Shown here: in pieces, positions 1 to 13,272 of the stretch | Numbering within the stretch: the first letter of the stretch is position 1 | How the letters are laid out: each line of letters starts with the position of its first letter | NCBI GenBank assembly: GCA_037179385.1 | Contig: CM074185.1 | Location: 8,861,371-8,925,370, forward strand | Direction: 5' to 3' | Length of the DNA: 64,000 nucleotides | Source of the DNA: Holothuria scabra | Lineage: Eukaryota > Echinodermata > Holothuroidea > Aspidochirotida > Holothuriidae | Notes under the pieces: generated by a model | Seen by the model: the letters and a program-made list of their open reading frames with translations, nothing else | Database searches by the model: none | Told to the model about the DNA's origin: nothing | Position numbers and translations under genes: made by a program

Positions 1-39
1 GTAATACTATGAAAGTGCAGCATATTAACTTTACCCATC

Positions 40-215
40 CCGTTTGCTCTAGTGATAAAGCATCGTCCTCCCACTCGATAGGTCTGAGTTCGACTCCCAG
101 ACCGAGACGTTATACCAAAAATTTTAAAAATGGAACTTTGTGCCTGCATGATGTTTTGCATAAGCAGTTGAATGAGGAATAAATCCCAGTGACTCACAAC
201 TGGAAAAAATAAGAC
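40..215 (+). repeat. tRNA-derived SINE, degenerate copy
   Basis: The head (about 46-112) is tRNA-like, with A-box-like tagtgataaagca and B-box-like gagttcgactccc. The tail contains gcataagca and cagtgactcacaactgga, which match the body of the better-preserved SINE at 51645. Old and diverged. Confidence 0.6.
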
Positions 216-230
216 GAAGACAAGTCTGAT

Positions 231-495
231 CTAAAGGGCACTGATCAGCCCCCTACCTAACTTGAAGTAGTGAAGTAGACTGCCCTAATTTTATGATTGG
301 CTAAAGAAAGCCATGTGACAATATTTTTTCACCTCAAGTGTGAAATTTATAGGAGTAACTTCTCGAATTACATTGAAAGGCAATACTGAGGTCCTAAAAG
401 ATCATAAAAGTCACTTTGAAGAGAAATGAGAGAGAAATTGTGAGATTAAGCTGTTGCTTCAAAACAAGTTTCGGGGAATGCTTTTGCCCTTAAAA
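231..495 (+). mobile_element. AAAGGGC MITE family, copy 1
   Basis: Starts ctaaagggcactgatcag, contains tgattggctaaagaaagcca and catgtgacaatattttt, ends ttttgcccttaaa. Related copies are at 4316, 16274 and 19802, with a partial one near 8600. Confidence 0.7.
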
Positions 496-771
496 CAAAA
501 AGGTCAGAGGTTAAGTCTTAAAACTCCAATAAACCAAACCAAACATAATTACATCAAATACCTCTCATAATTTCAAAGTGGATCTTGTGTTGCCAGTGGA
601 GCCAGAGTGATTAGTTACCTGCTTAAATTTCATACAAAATGCTTGTTGGAAAAGTGGGGGCTTTTGAGCTTATCATCCCTGTAAAAATTTAAGCGCACAA
701 CTTTAAGTTCTCCTTCTACTTTTCAACCTGAATTTTTCTTAATTTTTAAATCTTTTAAATTTCGTTAAACT

Positions 772-938
772 CATAGGCGTACGGGGGTAATTTTCTGTGA
801 GGGGGCAAGAGCACTTTTGCCCGAATAATGTCACCGTTTATCAAGTTTTGCTCATGTTTAGCCCGAATAGAGCAACTGTTTTGCCCGAATTGGGAGGGCG
901 GGTGCCCCCACCCTTGCACCCCGCCTCGTAGGCCTATG
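772..938 (+). mobile_element. hAT-like MITE, family CATAGGCG, copy 1
   Basis: 167 bp with imperfect terminal inverted repeats (cataggcgtacgggg / ccccgcctcgtaggcctatg). The flanking 8-mers gttaaact and ggtaaact differ at one base, consistent with an old 8-bp target duplication. The core (gcaagagcacttttgcccga) is shared with copy 2. Confidence 0.75.
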
Positions 939-3292
939 GGTAAACTTGCTCGAAAAAATAATAATGAGTCCTTTTCAGGCAGTGTACTTGAAAGGACTAC
1001 GTCAAAGCAATCAACTACTTGTACGTACTGACCCTAAAATATTTTACAATTGTTGTAAGGAGATTCCCCTTTAATCCTTTAACTATGTACCGCCTACATT
1101 ATGAAGGTTTCGTGAAATTTTCACCTCTTCAGTTTTCCCCACAAACAACTTCCTACCTTCTCAGACATTTCCTCTCTAGGACTTCCCGAGGCAGAGGGAT
1201 ATGTCACGCAGGGGACTTGAAATTTATTAATCTTTTTGTGGTGTGGAGTGCAGAAAATTATCATGTTTTCATGGTGGTGGGGTTGTGTCACTCTTAACAA
1301 ATATACTCCGTCATCGAAGACCTAAACAGAGAGTGTGTGGATCAAATTTGTGGAGGAAAGGAATTCGTAGGAAATAGAGAAAACAATCCAGTGCCCACAA
1401 GTGGAAGGGGTCGTGGGGCACCACTAGATTATACCGTGGTTACAAGTTCAGACGTGAAACCTCATCTATCGAATGAATTCTTCAGATTCAATGGTACAGA
1501 TTCTGTGTAACTTCTTATTCGCTTTTATTTCCCAATGAACTTATATTGTCACAGTTTCACTATAGGCCCGTTCATACCATTGTGTGTTACAACGTCCGCA
1601 TTACCACAAATATTTACGTTAGTTCAAGAAATTTGAATCCGATGAACTTTACGCATTTACAAGGTCAAATCATGTCGCTATATATGTTACTTACTTAGCT
1701 TTGTGTGCTAGTTTTACGAGGTTACTTTATCCATAGGGTTTGGGACAATTTTTCATGAAATTCAAAGACACACCTCAGATACACCAATACGACCCCAGGT
1801 AATATTACATGGAGTGTATACCCCCAAGTTCAGATGAGGTCGCTCATAGGCCTACCAATAACTATCACTGTTTCAGCAGGCAAACAGCTACAAAGCTATT
1901 ATCAATGAAGATGCACTATTATACTTTTGAACGAGACGAGCATATGTCACACCTGTGCGATCGTCAATTTGACCTTTTAACGTTTTGAAAAATGCGATAC
2001 TTCTTCAATGCTGACGCAGGAGCCCGTGTACCTTAGGTGCGACTAGTTACTAAGTAAAGGGTGGAAACAAGGTTTTGCATCGTAATTCTCCGCCCGCTTA
2101 GACGAGAGTGGCAGTTCCCTTTAGTCTCCCCATTTGAAAATGTTTTCGTAAACACCCCCTCCTTACACATGAAACTATGGTACCAGGAGGAGTCTTGTTG
2201 GGTGGTATAGCCGTGTACGATTTTTCATGTGTACCTTCGAGTGGTATGCCAAAGAGCTGTGTTTTATGGGCAAATAGGACGCAGAAATTTAACAAAAAAC
2301 ATCCTGAATTTACCGCTGTACCTTGTGCTGCCGGTCACACTAGAGCGAACACGGATCGAGTTCCGGTCCGATTTTGTGGGCCTTTATAAGTATCTTTGCA
2401 AAACTACGGAAGTTAGATTAAAATACTAATTATTTCGTGACGTTTATATCGACAGGCGAAAAAGGCGTTTCCGATAGAAGTCGTCTGTCGTTGTGACGTC
2501 ACGAAAGCAAATCAGTTAACATTACTTTTTCATAGACCTTTGATGCAAATCATATATTTACACAAGTTGGCAAATTTTTGATTCTTTGCGACCAGAGAAG
2601 GAGCAGATTTTGAAAAATCTTAAACAAACCGGATTACAATCCGATCAGAATTCGTTGCAACGTGACATTGACTTTGCAGTAGCTTAAAAACTTGTCGTTG
2701 ACTACAGTAAAGAGTGTATTGTTGACAACGTCTAACAATGACTATTTTACAGATTATTTGAAAGGTCACAACTTGAACGATTGTTGACAAAAGACGACCT
2801 TTAAAATAGTGAAAAGAGACAGTTATATTTTGTGTAGATTATCGAATAGAACAGTTAAAGTGGATGATAGTGTCCTTCGTCGTTACATAATCTGCTTTAT
2901 GCATAACCGTTTGATTTACACATGGACTAAATTTCCCTTCGAGAGTAGAAGCTCCCATGGCAACCATTGTAGAATGATAAGTATCCAACCATCATAGCAG
3001 TAAAATCTATTTTAAATTCAGTTCAAGTTTGGGGTGAGTGATACTATTGTCCCCTGTGTAAACAGAGGTCAGTTTAAGGTTCATGCAATAACAGGTGTGC
3101 ACTATGTAGTCTTGTATACTGGTACAGTATATAGCCTTTAGGTTTACCATGATTAAATGTACTTAATTTGTTATGTTAATTACTCACTTGGAGTGATGTA
3201 AACTTGTTAATAGAATTGAGAAATGTGCAGTAATATTTGCGCATCTAAACGTGACTAAACATAAATATTAAGGCGGTTATTAACAGTTGTTT
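939..3292. other. intergenic DNA, nothing identified
   Basis: Open frames under 95 codons without recognisable motifs, no repeats matched within the window. The frame at 2177-2389 was considered and not supported. Confidence 0.5.
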
Positions 3293-3446
3293 CATAGGCG
3301 TCCGGGGGGAGTTTTCTTTGAGGGGACAAGAGCACTTTTGCCCGAATAATGTCACCGTTTATCATGTGTCCCCATTGCTTTGCCCATATAGACCATTTTT
3401 TTGCCCGAAATGGGAGGGAGATTGCATCCCGCCTCGTTCGCCTATG
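3293..3446 (+). mobile_element. hAT-like MITE, family CATAGGCG, copy 2
   Basis: 154 bp sharing caagagcacttttgcccgaa and taatgtcaccgtttatca with copy 1. Ends are cataggcgtccgggg / gcctcgttcgcctatg. Flanks agttgttt / agtggtgt match at 6 of 8 bases. Confidence 0.7.
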
Positions 3447-4315
3447 AGTGGTGTAGTCGAGTCTGGAGCCTCCGAGTCACGAGTCCGCGGCGATTTTCAA
3501 CTTCCAAGGACTCGAGTTCGGACTCGGACTCCACGTTTCCTGTACTTTCTCAATGGAGAAAAATCAACATCTATGGCCGAGTCCTTCAAATTCTTAAATC
3601 ACGAATATAAGTCCTCTCTCGACTTCAGCCCTGGGTATATTCAGCTACAACTGTTTAAAGAAATTGTGGGTTGTGATGCTAATAGTGACCCAATGTTGTA
3701 GGCATATATCATGACGCAGAGAAGTGTATAACGGCACATATTTTGGAGTACATTCCCGTGTCCTGACATAAAAATGCTCGGAAAATAAGTTACCGCAGAA
3801 AACATGAGCCTTTTAACTTGTCACTCCATCCACTTTGAGAATTTTTGTAGCGACTGAATAGAGTGAAGAAGTCATACGTTCGCAACTTCACAACATAGAA
3901 AAATACCACGTGACAGTAATGATATTATGGTGTACCATGGGTCTACAATTGTAATAAAAATATTTATTTCAGATATTGCAAAATGAATTTTATTGATTCA
4001 ACTCCCATTATCATAAAGTTTGCCATATCCCTGAAATGCACTCTGCAAATGTCTGTTCATTTACCGAAAATAAAGACAAACTAAAGAGTACTTAAAAGAT
4101 GCTGTCAAATTAGTTGAATTTAACATCTAGTAGTTACGCAAAACCGTAAAATTATGAATATTTGGCTTTTAACAGATTTTCACGTATTTGAAAACGTTCT
4201 GCTCACAAAATGTTTAAATTTAGTCCATTTGTTATGTAGGACACGGGGATCATTGGATTAAGATTGTTAGTTTGTGATTAGTACGTGAAGAAGTTCATGA
4301 ACCAATTTATGTCGC

Positions 4316-4574
4316 TTTAAAGGGCAAGAACAGTCATCCCAAATAGTGAAGGAGACTGGCCTGTTTCATGATTGGCTCGTTGAGAGCCATGTGACAAAAA
4401 TTTGCTCCTAAATGTGAAATTCATTAGAAGTAGGCCTAGTTGTTCGGTTTACCTTGAATATGCAATATTGAAGACACAAAATATTGTCAAAGGTAGTTTG
4501 TAGAAAAATAAGAATAAAAAATGATATTTAATTGTAGTTTCAAAATAAGTTTGGTCGACTGCTCCCTTTTAAAG
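4316..4574 (+). mobile_element. AAAGGGC MITE family, copy 2
   Basis: ttaaagggcaagaacagtca at the left; tgattggctcgttgagagcc and atgtgacaaaaatttgctcc inside; gtcgactgctcccttttaaa at the right, an inverted match to the left end. Confidence 0.75.
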
Positions 4575-6319
4575 CCTGACCTACTATAAATTGTTACTAC
4601 GACTAGAGCATATAGTTCAAGCAGGCTATCTTCGTCATTCCTATTTCATTTGTTTTTCCAATCTCCCAAGGGATCATACCTACTCCGTCATCTCCATGGA
4701 GACTTCTGTTGATAATTTTATTGTTCCTCATACACTATCTTAATTTCAGTTTCACAATCTACAGAAAACCTTGCGTACGTCACGAATATGTTCCATTCCC
4801 AAATTAATTTTTAATGCCTTTTGGCAATCAATACATGCTGAGAAATCTGAGAAGTGCAAATGGAATAAACATTGAAATATTGATATATGATTGCGTGCTG
4901 GATAATTTGATAGCTTTTTGAAATCTTTTCTACTTCATAAGGGTCTGCCTGTTTTATTATTTCTATAGCAATTTACCGTGAAGCAGCCCATATTTCAGTG
5001 CGCATGCCCCTGAACTTTTTACTGCATACGCTACTGTACGTTGTTACAAAAATTAACTCTATTAAATAGTGCTCTTAGAACGGTAGGACTTATTCTAAAG
5101 ACGAAAACCTGTCACTGTACAACTTTGTACTATACTGCTTGACTCCCACTTCAAAATGTAAGCAATTCGTTCACTATATACTGTAGCACAAAAATCCTGC
5201 TGTGCAGATACTCGTTTTGATAAATGCGACCTTTGTCACAATCACACTCTGCACTGTGTTAACAGCACAAGGGATTGTAAAATGGCGGCCGCTTAATATC
5301 ACCTAGAATAATTGGTTCGTCGTTGTTTTGTTATGAAACGTAGATTTTAGCTTGTATTTGTAACAATATACATATGGATAGGCCTTTAAGCAGTGTTCGT
5401 TATGAGTTACAACATACAACCGTATATATGACAAACGTTTACTTGATTGACAAGGGTAGGTTGTTCAAATGAGAGGCAATATTGCTTAGATTTAATTGCA
5501 AAAGAAGACAAACATATGCTGTAGATTTTTTTGCGTGAATAGGGTTGATAAAAATTAGTTTTCATACACATATAGCCAATAAACGAGGGGTAAAATAATT
5601 GTTTACGTGTAGTTGTAAACGCTGTGTTAGGTGATGTCTTAAATTCATTTTCACTCATTCGTTCGTACGTTCATTCAGCCATCCTTTACGGTATCTATTT
5701 ATTCCAGAATAAATTTTCAAATATTATGAATAGGGACAAACATTTCAACATGTAAATGAAAAACGGGTAAGGCTTCTAAGAAAAAACGTTTGAGGAGATA
5801 AAAGGAGATAAGAAGTTTAAAATTTCAAAGAGGAACAATATAAGAGAAGTCCTTTTCAGAAACTACACAAACTGATTCCTAAAGCCATTTTAAATATATT
5901 AAAATATGAAAAAAAAATTCTCCTGTATAATATCATGCTTTGTTCAAAATATGAATTCATGAGTGGCTTGGAAATATGACATTTTCCTGACCAATTTGTC
6001 ACTCTGTAATTTGGTGAACCATTGAATGTACCTACCTGAGCATCACTCGGTGAATAAACTCAAACACATTTTTGTCCCAACTTTGGAAACATGTCACTTA
6101 GCTAATCGTTCATGCAAAATTCATAAACATTATGTGTTATAATCCCAAACATTTGATAAGTTGGAAGTTTAAGCTTACAGATTATCCCTAAGCTGAAATG
6201 AATCTCCTTCTTTTATTGTAAGAGTATTTAAACTTCCTTATATTCAAGTAAGCTAGTATCATGTTGAGTAACATATTTTTCATCTAATATGCCTAACGAA
6301 TTTGATTAAATATGCTCAA
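4575..6319. other. AT-rich intergenic DNA, nothing identified
   Basis: No supported exon, RNA gene or repeat match on either strand. Confidence 0.5.
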
Positions 6320-6540
6320 ATCTTTAATAGAGATCAAGGCATCCACAATTTAAAAAAAGATAGGCCTACCTGAAATAGAGTTATAGATATCTCAAACTGA
6401 ATTAAAGATCTTTCAATTCGAATTTCACATTTCTGGAATTCGTAGCTTATTCGAAATATTTTAAATTATTTTCAGATAGCTGCAATTACTTTAAGATACT
6501 TAAAATTAATTCAAGATATCTTAAACTCGTGATTCCTTTT
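6320..6540. repeat. degenerate AGATATCT/AATTC-rich simple repeat
   Basis: Loose repetition of gatatctcaaactgaatta-like words (atagatatctcaaactg, aagatctttcaattcgaatt, caagatatcttaaactcg). AT-rich, no coding potential. Confidence 0.5.
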
Positions 6541-6819
6541 AAAAGCTGCTTTCAATAAGGCATCTGTACTGTCTTCACAGTTCCCAAGTCTCCATAAAGG
6601 GTGCACCCTGGGGACACATCCCACTGGTAGAACATTTCATATTCCTGAAGGGGTGTGAGGTCGTAAAAAGTCCCATAGGGAATTAAAGATATTATGTGTA
6701 AACTTATGAGTAGAATGGAATGTTATAGGCCTATAAGCATGAAATAAAGGTCTTAAAATTAAAATATCACAACACTGTTCTGCAATTCCAGAGATTTCTT
6801 CCCAACTTTTTCCACATAG

Positions 6820-6898
6820 CGGGAAAGAAGGACCTCACACTCTCACCGCCACCGTTCGTCACTCATTATTGGTGCCCTCGGGAGTGAAACATTCACAG
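6820..6898 (+). CDS. candidate internal exon, unknown gene
   Basis: Acceptor tttttccacatag precedes 79 open bases and donor ACAG/gtctga follows, phase 0 to 1. The translation starts RERRTSHSHRHRSSLIIGAL. The outgoing phase fits the open frame of the candidate terminal exon at 9562. I do not recognise the peptide. It is short enough to be chance. Confidence 0.2.
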
Positions 6899-7877
6899 GT
6901 CTGAATGCCATTTTGGGACGAAATCCAAACACGTTAAAAACCGTGACATTTCAGTTCCGGGCATGGTAGTTTTAAGCTAAACTATTTTTGTTACGTATGT
7001 TTGTGACTTATAAGATCGGAATTTCGATTAGCCTGCATTGTCATATAAGTAACTGTGACATCACCTGCCGATACAACTCTTTTTTCATCAGAGGCTTAAC
7101 ATAAAAAAAAATTTCCTTAGAATATGTTCAAATAGGTTGTGTTACGGGAAAGCACCCCGAAATATTCACCTTTCAAATAGACGTTCAGTCAGCATGTAAT
7201 TTACACAGCATAACACCATACTGTACATTCAATGGGGAACTCTATAATGTTTGTACACAGTTCGGTGAGGCATGAAGTAGCCATACAAAATCAATGATAC
7301 CATTCATGCGATTACTCAACTGTGTTAACAGTAACACACGGAAGACACCTGCAGTATAAATCACACTGTCACCGTAGTGGTTACTTGTGTGTGTCGTGAG
7401 TCTAGGACAATAGCTTGTACCTTGCTTATTTTGACACTGGAATTGCAGTTTATACGTCAGATACGTGTAAGGAAATCTTAAGTAGGGTTCAAACTCCGGC
7501 TCGAAGTTCATTTTCTAACCCCGAGAAGGTTAGTAGTCTACATGTACAGTTAAATTACGGACTTAGCAGTTCAACGCGGTTTCATAGCAATACCACGATC
7601 TTACAGTTTTTTTTTAATCCACATCTTTTACCGTGCGTGGAAAACTAAGCGAGCGAATGAATTGTCACATTCATAAAGAAACAGAGATCATGAATAAAGG
7701 GAAATATTGCGCTTGCTTTGCAGAGAAGTTCACATTTTAAAATCAAATATTGCCATAGATACAATAAATCGAAAGCCGCACCGTATCATTATAGCTATCT
7801 ATCCTAGAAATAAAGTTCTCTAAGAAATAACATCAGCTATATGTAATAAAGAGGGAAACGATGCAGTCACCCCTACA

Positions 7878-8450
7878 TTAAAAGGGAAGTTTAAGCAAAA
7901 ATTTTATTTTGATGTGTGAAAGAAGAACCAAATCTACACAGTTTGGTGAAAATTCCATTCAAATCGGACATGTATTCCTAGAGATATCAGTAAATGAAGT
8001 CGGTAGATTTGTGTCTCAAAAGTGAGCTTGATGGCAGCAGAGCTTATATCACTTCCTCACATTGACAAGGAATGCTTTGCTTCCCTTTGTTTTATCAGAC
8101 TGTTATGCTGACCTTGAAGTCAGTAGGAACAGGACCTCCCTGTGGTGCATGCAAAGTTTATAAAATTCTCGTGCCACTTATGCAATCACATTTAAATAAT
8201 ATAAGATTGTTGAGGTGAAAATCGACTCTAAAGTTTAAAGAAAAACAAAAGACAGTGCACTAATGTGGGGATATGATGTCATGCGTGCTTGCTTCAAGTT
8301 CACTCTTTGTTGAAAATGTGAAAAATTTACGTGCTCATATCTCGAGAACCACACATCGGATTTAAATGCAAATTACACCAAGATGCTTAGAAAAAGTATA
8401 CCCCTCTAATATACCAAATCCTGTTGTGACCTTAAACCATTCTTTCAATT
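7878..8450 (+). repeat. ~560-bp interspersed repeat, copy 1
   Basis: ttaaaagggaagtttaagca, aaatctacacagtttggtga, atatcagtaaatgaagtcgg, ttcctcacattgacaaggaa and gctcatatctcgagaacca recur in the copies at 32331, 43190 (reverse) and 46744 (partial). The left end resembles the TTAAAGG ends of the MITEs here, so it is probably a larger non-autonomous element. Confidence 0.75.
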
Positions 8451-8599
8451 AGTGCAGTAGATCATTCATTTTATTAATGGCTCCTAGGAATCATAACACA
8501 AACTTTCTTCTCCTTAATTGTGATTTTTATTATGAGTATCTGCTTGCTTCAACAGCTTGTCTCTGCAATATATAGGTTCAGAAATATCCACGACGGATA

Positions 8600-8684
8600 C
8601 TCTGAAGAGAAACAAGAAACGAAAATGATGCAGATTTAGTTGTTGCTTCATGAAAAAAGCTTGGACGACTGCTTTTTCCTTTAA
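8600..8684 (+). mobile_element. AAAGGGC MITE family, 3' fragment
   Basis: gaagagaaacaagaaac, gttgttgcttcatgaaaaaa and gacgactgctttttccttta match the right half of copies 1 and 2. Confidence 0.55.
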
Positions 8685-9561
8685 AATTACAACATTAATG
8701 CAATTTTAAAATATTAGCAATTTAATGCAACTTAAAGTAAAAGCAATCATGGCCAAAATTTTCAAATAAATTTGAAGGACTCAACGACTTATACTTGCTA
8801 TTTATTAAACTTCAACAAGATACATTCACTGCAGAAGCCTATGTAGGTGTCATTGTTTTTAAAATTATCAACCCTTTATGTGTCATTTTGAATTTCTTTA
8901 AACGCAATATTTTCACGTTACTGCCTACCATCAAAACATAATGAATCATGCAGAAACAAAACTTAATCTTTTTACCAACCTCGTCAGAGATTTCAAAGCA
9001 TTTTCTTTGGAAACTTTCCTCTCTGTTATGTCTTATAAATATTAAGCAGAAATGTTGTAAATCTTTTCACCGGTTTATTAAAATTCTTCACCGTTGACTG
9101 ATTGAACAAAGGACTTTGAGATGTTTACTCAAATGTCTTACACTTATCTGAAATTCCCCAATAAATTTTCCCGTAGGAATTCCGTAGAATTTGGAAACTG
9201 CCGAGAAATTGAAAACAATCCTCTACAACGTTAAAAATAGCTGTAAAATTTACAGAGAAGGAAAAAAAGTTATTTAAAGATAACATACAAATACAGCCAA
9301 ACTTTGCTAGTATTATTCTGTCATATTTCTATTTTCCGTCTTATATCTCTTAATTGTTTCATTGAGTGGTTGACCGCCCCCGTTTCACTTAAAGCTCATC
9401 CCCAATGACGTCATCGGCGGATGTGCGCCTTTAAATTGAAGATGTTATTCGCAAAATTTGTTTGGAATGTTTACACATTCAAGTTATATTTTAATCGTTA
9501 TACGTTAAAACAGTGGAACGGACACATTTCGCTCAATTTGGCCTATATTGTTTACTTTCAG

Positions 9562-9668
9562 GGACAAGACGACATGCAGTACTATTCGATGCAGATTTGA
9601 AACCAGAGGAGTCCCGCTTGAAGGGTCAGATGCCGAGGTCAATCATCGTCCAGGGTCCACGGGGATGA
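9562..9668 (+). CDS. candidate terminal exon, unknown gene
   Basis: Follows acceptor tttactttcag. Entered in phase 1 it reads TRRHAVLFDADLKPEESRLK, then GQMPRSIIVQGPRG and a TGA. It is followed by about 220 bp of relatively CpG-rich DNA and an AATAAA at 9892. If entered in phase 0 the frame instead gives GQDDMQYYSMQI and a stop; a third frame is open to about 9775. The family is unknown. The case rests on splice site, phase and poly(A) signal only. Confidence 0.25.
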
Positions 9669-9891
9669 GTGCGGTAGACGCAGAAGGTCGAAGGTCACGT
9701 CGACGAGTCTCCAGATTATACCCGACCAGTATATCATGTTCATCTGCTCTTACAAAAATCACAAAAGAAAACTGACGAAAGCGAGGTGTACCAGGCATGG
9801 ACAAAGATATTCGTCACTTGCGTGGAGAGAAGATGAAATGTTCCATGATCCAGGGGTCATCAAAGGTCAGAAGTAGGTGCAATGTGCAATT

Positions 9892-9897
9892 AATAAA
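9892..9897 (+). terminator. candidate poly(A) signal AATAAA
   Basis: AATAAA in context attaataaagaaaag, about 225 bp after the candidate terminal-exon stop. It would close a plus-strand transcript, but the motif alone is common by chance in AT-rich DNA. Confidence 0.3.
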
Positions 9898-9899
9898 GA

Positions 9900-11340
9900 A
9901 AAGAACGTGACGAGTGAGTGAAGCAATTGTATTCATCTTTAGCTAGGGCGGTAACAACATCGTTGTATATTAAGATTATGCATCAGCCAAATTTTAACTT
10001 CTCGTTCTTGGAGCACCCGATCTGAAAAGGATTTAATTTTTTTGCATGTAATTAAAGCGCGGCTTAAAGTTGTGGCATTATTGCTGGGAACTGTTTGATG
10101 ACCTTATGATAATTTTGTGAAGACCAACTAGACCTACAGTAAAACTGACAGTTTCGTCTTGAACGTGCAGGTGTTAGACCCTTTTTCAAATAGACGTGTA
10201 TCACAAAGGTTTGTGGAGTAGACTTTTGGTAAGCATCGCCTTTTGCAGTAACATTTATTTTAACTAAAACGGTGCACGCCAAAACGCTTTCCCGCAATCC
10301 TTTGTAAAATTTGTTATTTATAAGAGAACGAAGCGTGCGGCTCGCTCACTAGCTTTCATATGTTTACTCTTTGCAACAAGAATTTAACTTAACTGGGCCA
10401 AGGGTGACAGCCTTCAAAAAACGACTGGGAAGGCAAACAGTTTTTGTGTTGATTGGCATTTTTATGTAAATATCTTAAACAACTGATTTCTTGTTCACTT
10501 TTGGTTCAAGGGCAGACAGACATTCTACTTTTGCTCAGCCTGTGAGTTGAAGTATGGCAAATGCAGCACATATTATTTCGATTGCCGCGAGTTTAAGGGC
10601 ACTGTCGTTCGTGCTTTGTGTGGGAGTAAGATAGGCAGATGTTTTAGTATTGCATTATGACTAGTTGTTAATTTTTTGTTAAGGTTTTTCTTTTGTTGCA
10701 AGCTAAACCCATTTTGATAATGGTCCTTAAAAGACGATTCATAATATTACAATTGTGTATGAGATAAGTTTTGTGTTAGCAACTTGTAACAACGTATTGA
10801 TTTGGTTTACGTTTGTTCGTCCTGAAAAGACGCACGTTTGGCTTGACACTTAACACTCTTTCTGCATCTCTCACACGTGTATGACTTAAATGGTTGTTAA
10901 AATAGCCGAAGAATAAGCGAGTTCGGTAATTCGATTTGTGAATTGTGCACATGCGTATTATGATCCTGCAAGTCGTCGGAGTAAACAAAATGTTCTATCA
11001 CCTCCAAGACGTGTTCCAAAATAACTTGAAGTGAATGTCGCCGAATCGTTCTATTAACCTTCCTTAATAGGCCTATCAGGAGGGGCCTGAAATGTCATTT
11101 TGTGCAATGGATTGTATCTTCAATTCTTTATTTCCTTCCTAAATTTTTAATGTAACAACTTGCAGTTTCCTTTCAAGCTGGACCGACAACCCCATTTTCG
11201 TTCGGATGGCTATACACTTACGCTTAGATTTCTGCTCGTAACTGCACGAAAACGAAGTACACTTTTTGCTGAGCTCGGTTTTGTCTGTTTTTTATGTCCT
11301 ACAGCTCAATGCTGCAACGAATTACCGCCACTCGCTTATT
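9900..11340. other. non-coding stretch after candidate poly(A) signal
   Basis: No supported feature. Moderately CpG-containing; no match to the repeats seen elsewhere in the window. Confidence 0.45.
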
Positions 11341-11348
11341 TGGGTATG

Positions 11349-11541
11349 CAGGCGCGTAGCCAGGATTGTGTCATGGGGGGGGGGGTTGGGGGTTGGGGGT
11401 TGGTGTCATGGGGGGAGGGGGCATGACATGAGGGAAAAGTCTAAGGATAGAGAGAAAACCCGTTATTTTAGGTGTTTTTTACATTGCAAGGTTGGGTCTT
11501 GGGGGAGGTTCTAACCTCCCCCCTACGTGGCTATGCCACTG
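11349..11541 (+). mobile_element. hAT-like MITE, family CAGTGGCGTAGCC, copy 1, perfect TSD
   Basis: 193 bp bounded by caggcgcgtagccagg and cgtggctatgccactg. A perfect 8-bp duplication tgggtatg lies at 11341-11348 and 11542-11549. The interior has long G runs and taaggatagagagaaaac, shared with the inverted copy at 13273. Confidence 0.85.
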
Positions 11542-11947
11542 TGGGTATGATGCAAATAATTCTCCTTTCAGGTTGTCACTATTTTGGGTTGCATCAATGC
11601 AGTTTAATCCGTCTGAAATATATGCAGGGCTTATGTTGTACGTCTTGTTTATTTTGTTTGGTAATTTAGCAGAATATATTTTATAAGTGTAGCAAAATTC
11701 GCCTTTACCCCTTTTCCGTCCCCTTTCCTTTTCCCTGCATACCGTCCTGAAGTAACTCACAATTTTGTATTGAATTATGTTAAGGAAAAAATCCCCCATT
11801 GAAGTGGTATATCCCGAAACTCTTTTCATGAGGGGCATTTTTTTATCTCCCATGACATCATTTTTGTCACGAATTCTGTATTAACCATAGTCCTATATAT
11901 TGCAATTTTTATGGTCTCAAGCATCATGAAAGGTATTTTGTTTAATG

Positions 11948-12258
11948 TTAAAGGGACAATCCTCTCACCCCAAACTACACTTCTAGTATAGGGTAACAGA
12001 AACTCTCAATTGGCTCAGCTTTTTGATTGTCTGCTAATTCAAACAATGCAGAGTACCAAAGCTTATATTTCACAGCATGACCTGTTCTGAGAGTGTTTTG
12101 GTAATACGCCTTGAGCTTTCTATACTCATCCTGACGCAATTAAACGAGATTGTGTCTGAATGAGGGTGAATTTCAGACAATTGTGAGGGGGGGGGGGGGC
12201 TTAATTAAGAAGGTTGGGAGAATTGGTACTGTTTGGGATGAGAAAACTGGGCCTTTAA
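11948..12258 (+). mobile_element. TTAAAGG 300-bp MITE family, copy 1
   Basis: Left ttaaagggacaatcctctca pairs with right actgtttgggatgagaaaac...cctttaa. Interior landmarks: ttggctcagctttttgattg, gagattgtgtctgaatgagg. Contains a G run at 12187. Confidence 0.8.
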
Positions 12259-13272
12259 GGTAATATTTCCTCATATGTCTGGGCGATTGCTCTTCCTTTT
12301 AAACCGATCAAATCGTCAACTTTACATATTGACTGACGGAATCAGAGTAAAGTTGCTGTTTTCACATTAAGTGTTGTCATGGTGCCGTGTTACACCTGCA
12401 GCGTGAAGCTATAAAAATGGTTTAGTTTTGTATACCAAGTTTACCTGTTTAGGTTGCCTGTCACTCAGCCTACATACCTTAGTCGTTACGTCATCACATC
12501 AAAGGTTTAACAACCGAGCAAGGCACAAGGATGGTCGGAGTCGATATTTGGGCAAAATTTTATTTGCGTGGGGTAGACTAGTAATGAAGATTGCAAATTT
12601 GATCAAATACCAAAGTCGCCTGTCACGCTGTTCACGAAGGGATTGATACAGAGGGCGGGGTTCAAAATGGTACCGTGTCACTCTGGTGGTCTCTATGATT
12701 AAGACTATGGTACGTTTGCATATTATTCATGGAAGATCGGCAAAGGATCTTTTGAGAGAATTCGTTTTGGCTTTCAAGCTTGACATATTTAATGAAAATT
12801 TTCTCATCATTTGGGCAGACTACGAGAAACGACAAATAGATGGAATAAATAATTTCCCTGATAGAATACACATATTTGCATTCAAAACAAAAGCAGTTTG
12901 TACCGAGGGTGTACACAGCTTTAATGTAAATACTTTTTGTGAAAAGAATTTCATAAAGAGATTAGGTTAGTGTTTACCAAGAGAATCTAACACAGATTTA
13001 AGCCATACCTATATATGGTACTCAGTAGTTCTATAGTGCTATAGTGAGACAGCTGTTCCTTCCCTTCGTCCTGCTCAGAACGGTTCTCGGAATTCCAACG
13101 GTCAACTCTTGGCTTGCAAGTTTAGACTTTGCCCTGCATGGGGTACTTAAAAAGTTGATTACAATGTTATGCTTGTATTCGACAATACCTTCAAACAGAA
13201 TCAAACCGTTGCCAACTTGGCCATATGTTTTGTTCACATTTGATAGCGAAGATATAAATAGAGTACATCTAT

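Noticed and set aside
46..112. tRNA gene
   Set aside because: A- and B-box-like words are present but stems do not pair well, and SINE body sequence follows, so it is a SINE head.
2177..2389. 70-codon plus-strand frame with several cysteines
   Set aside because: No acceptor/donor pair, no recognisable family and an overlapping frame of equal length; not supported as coding.
11479..11853. 124-codon minus-strand frame
   Set aside because: Starts in unique DNA and ends in a hAT-like MITE with G runs; no splice context or motif.
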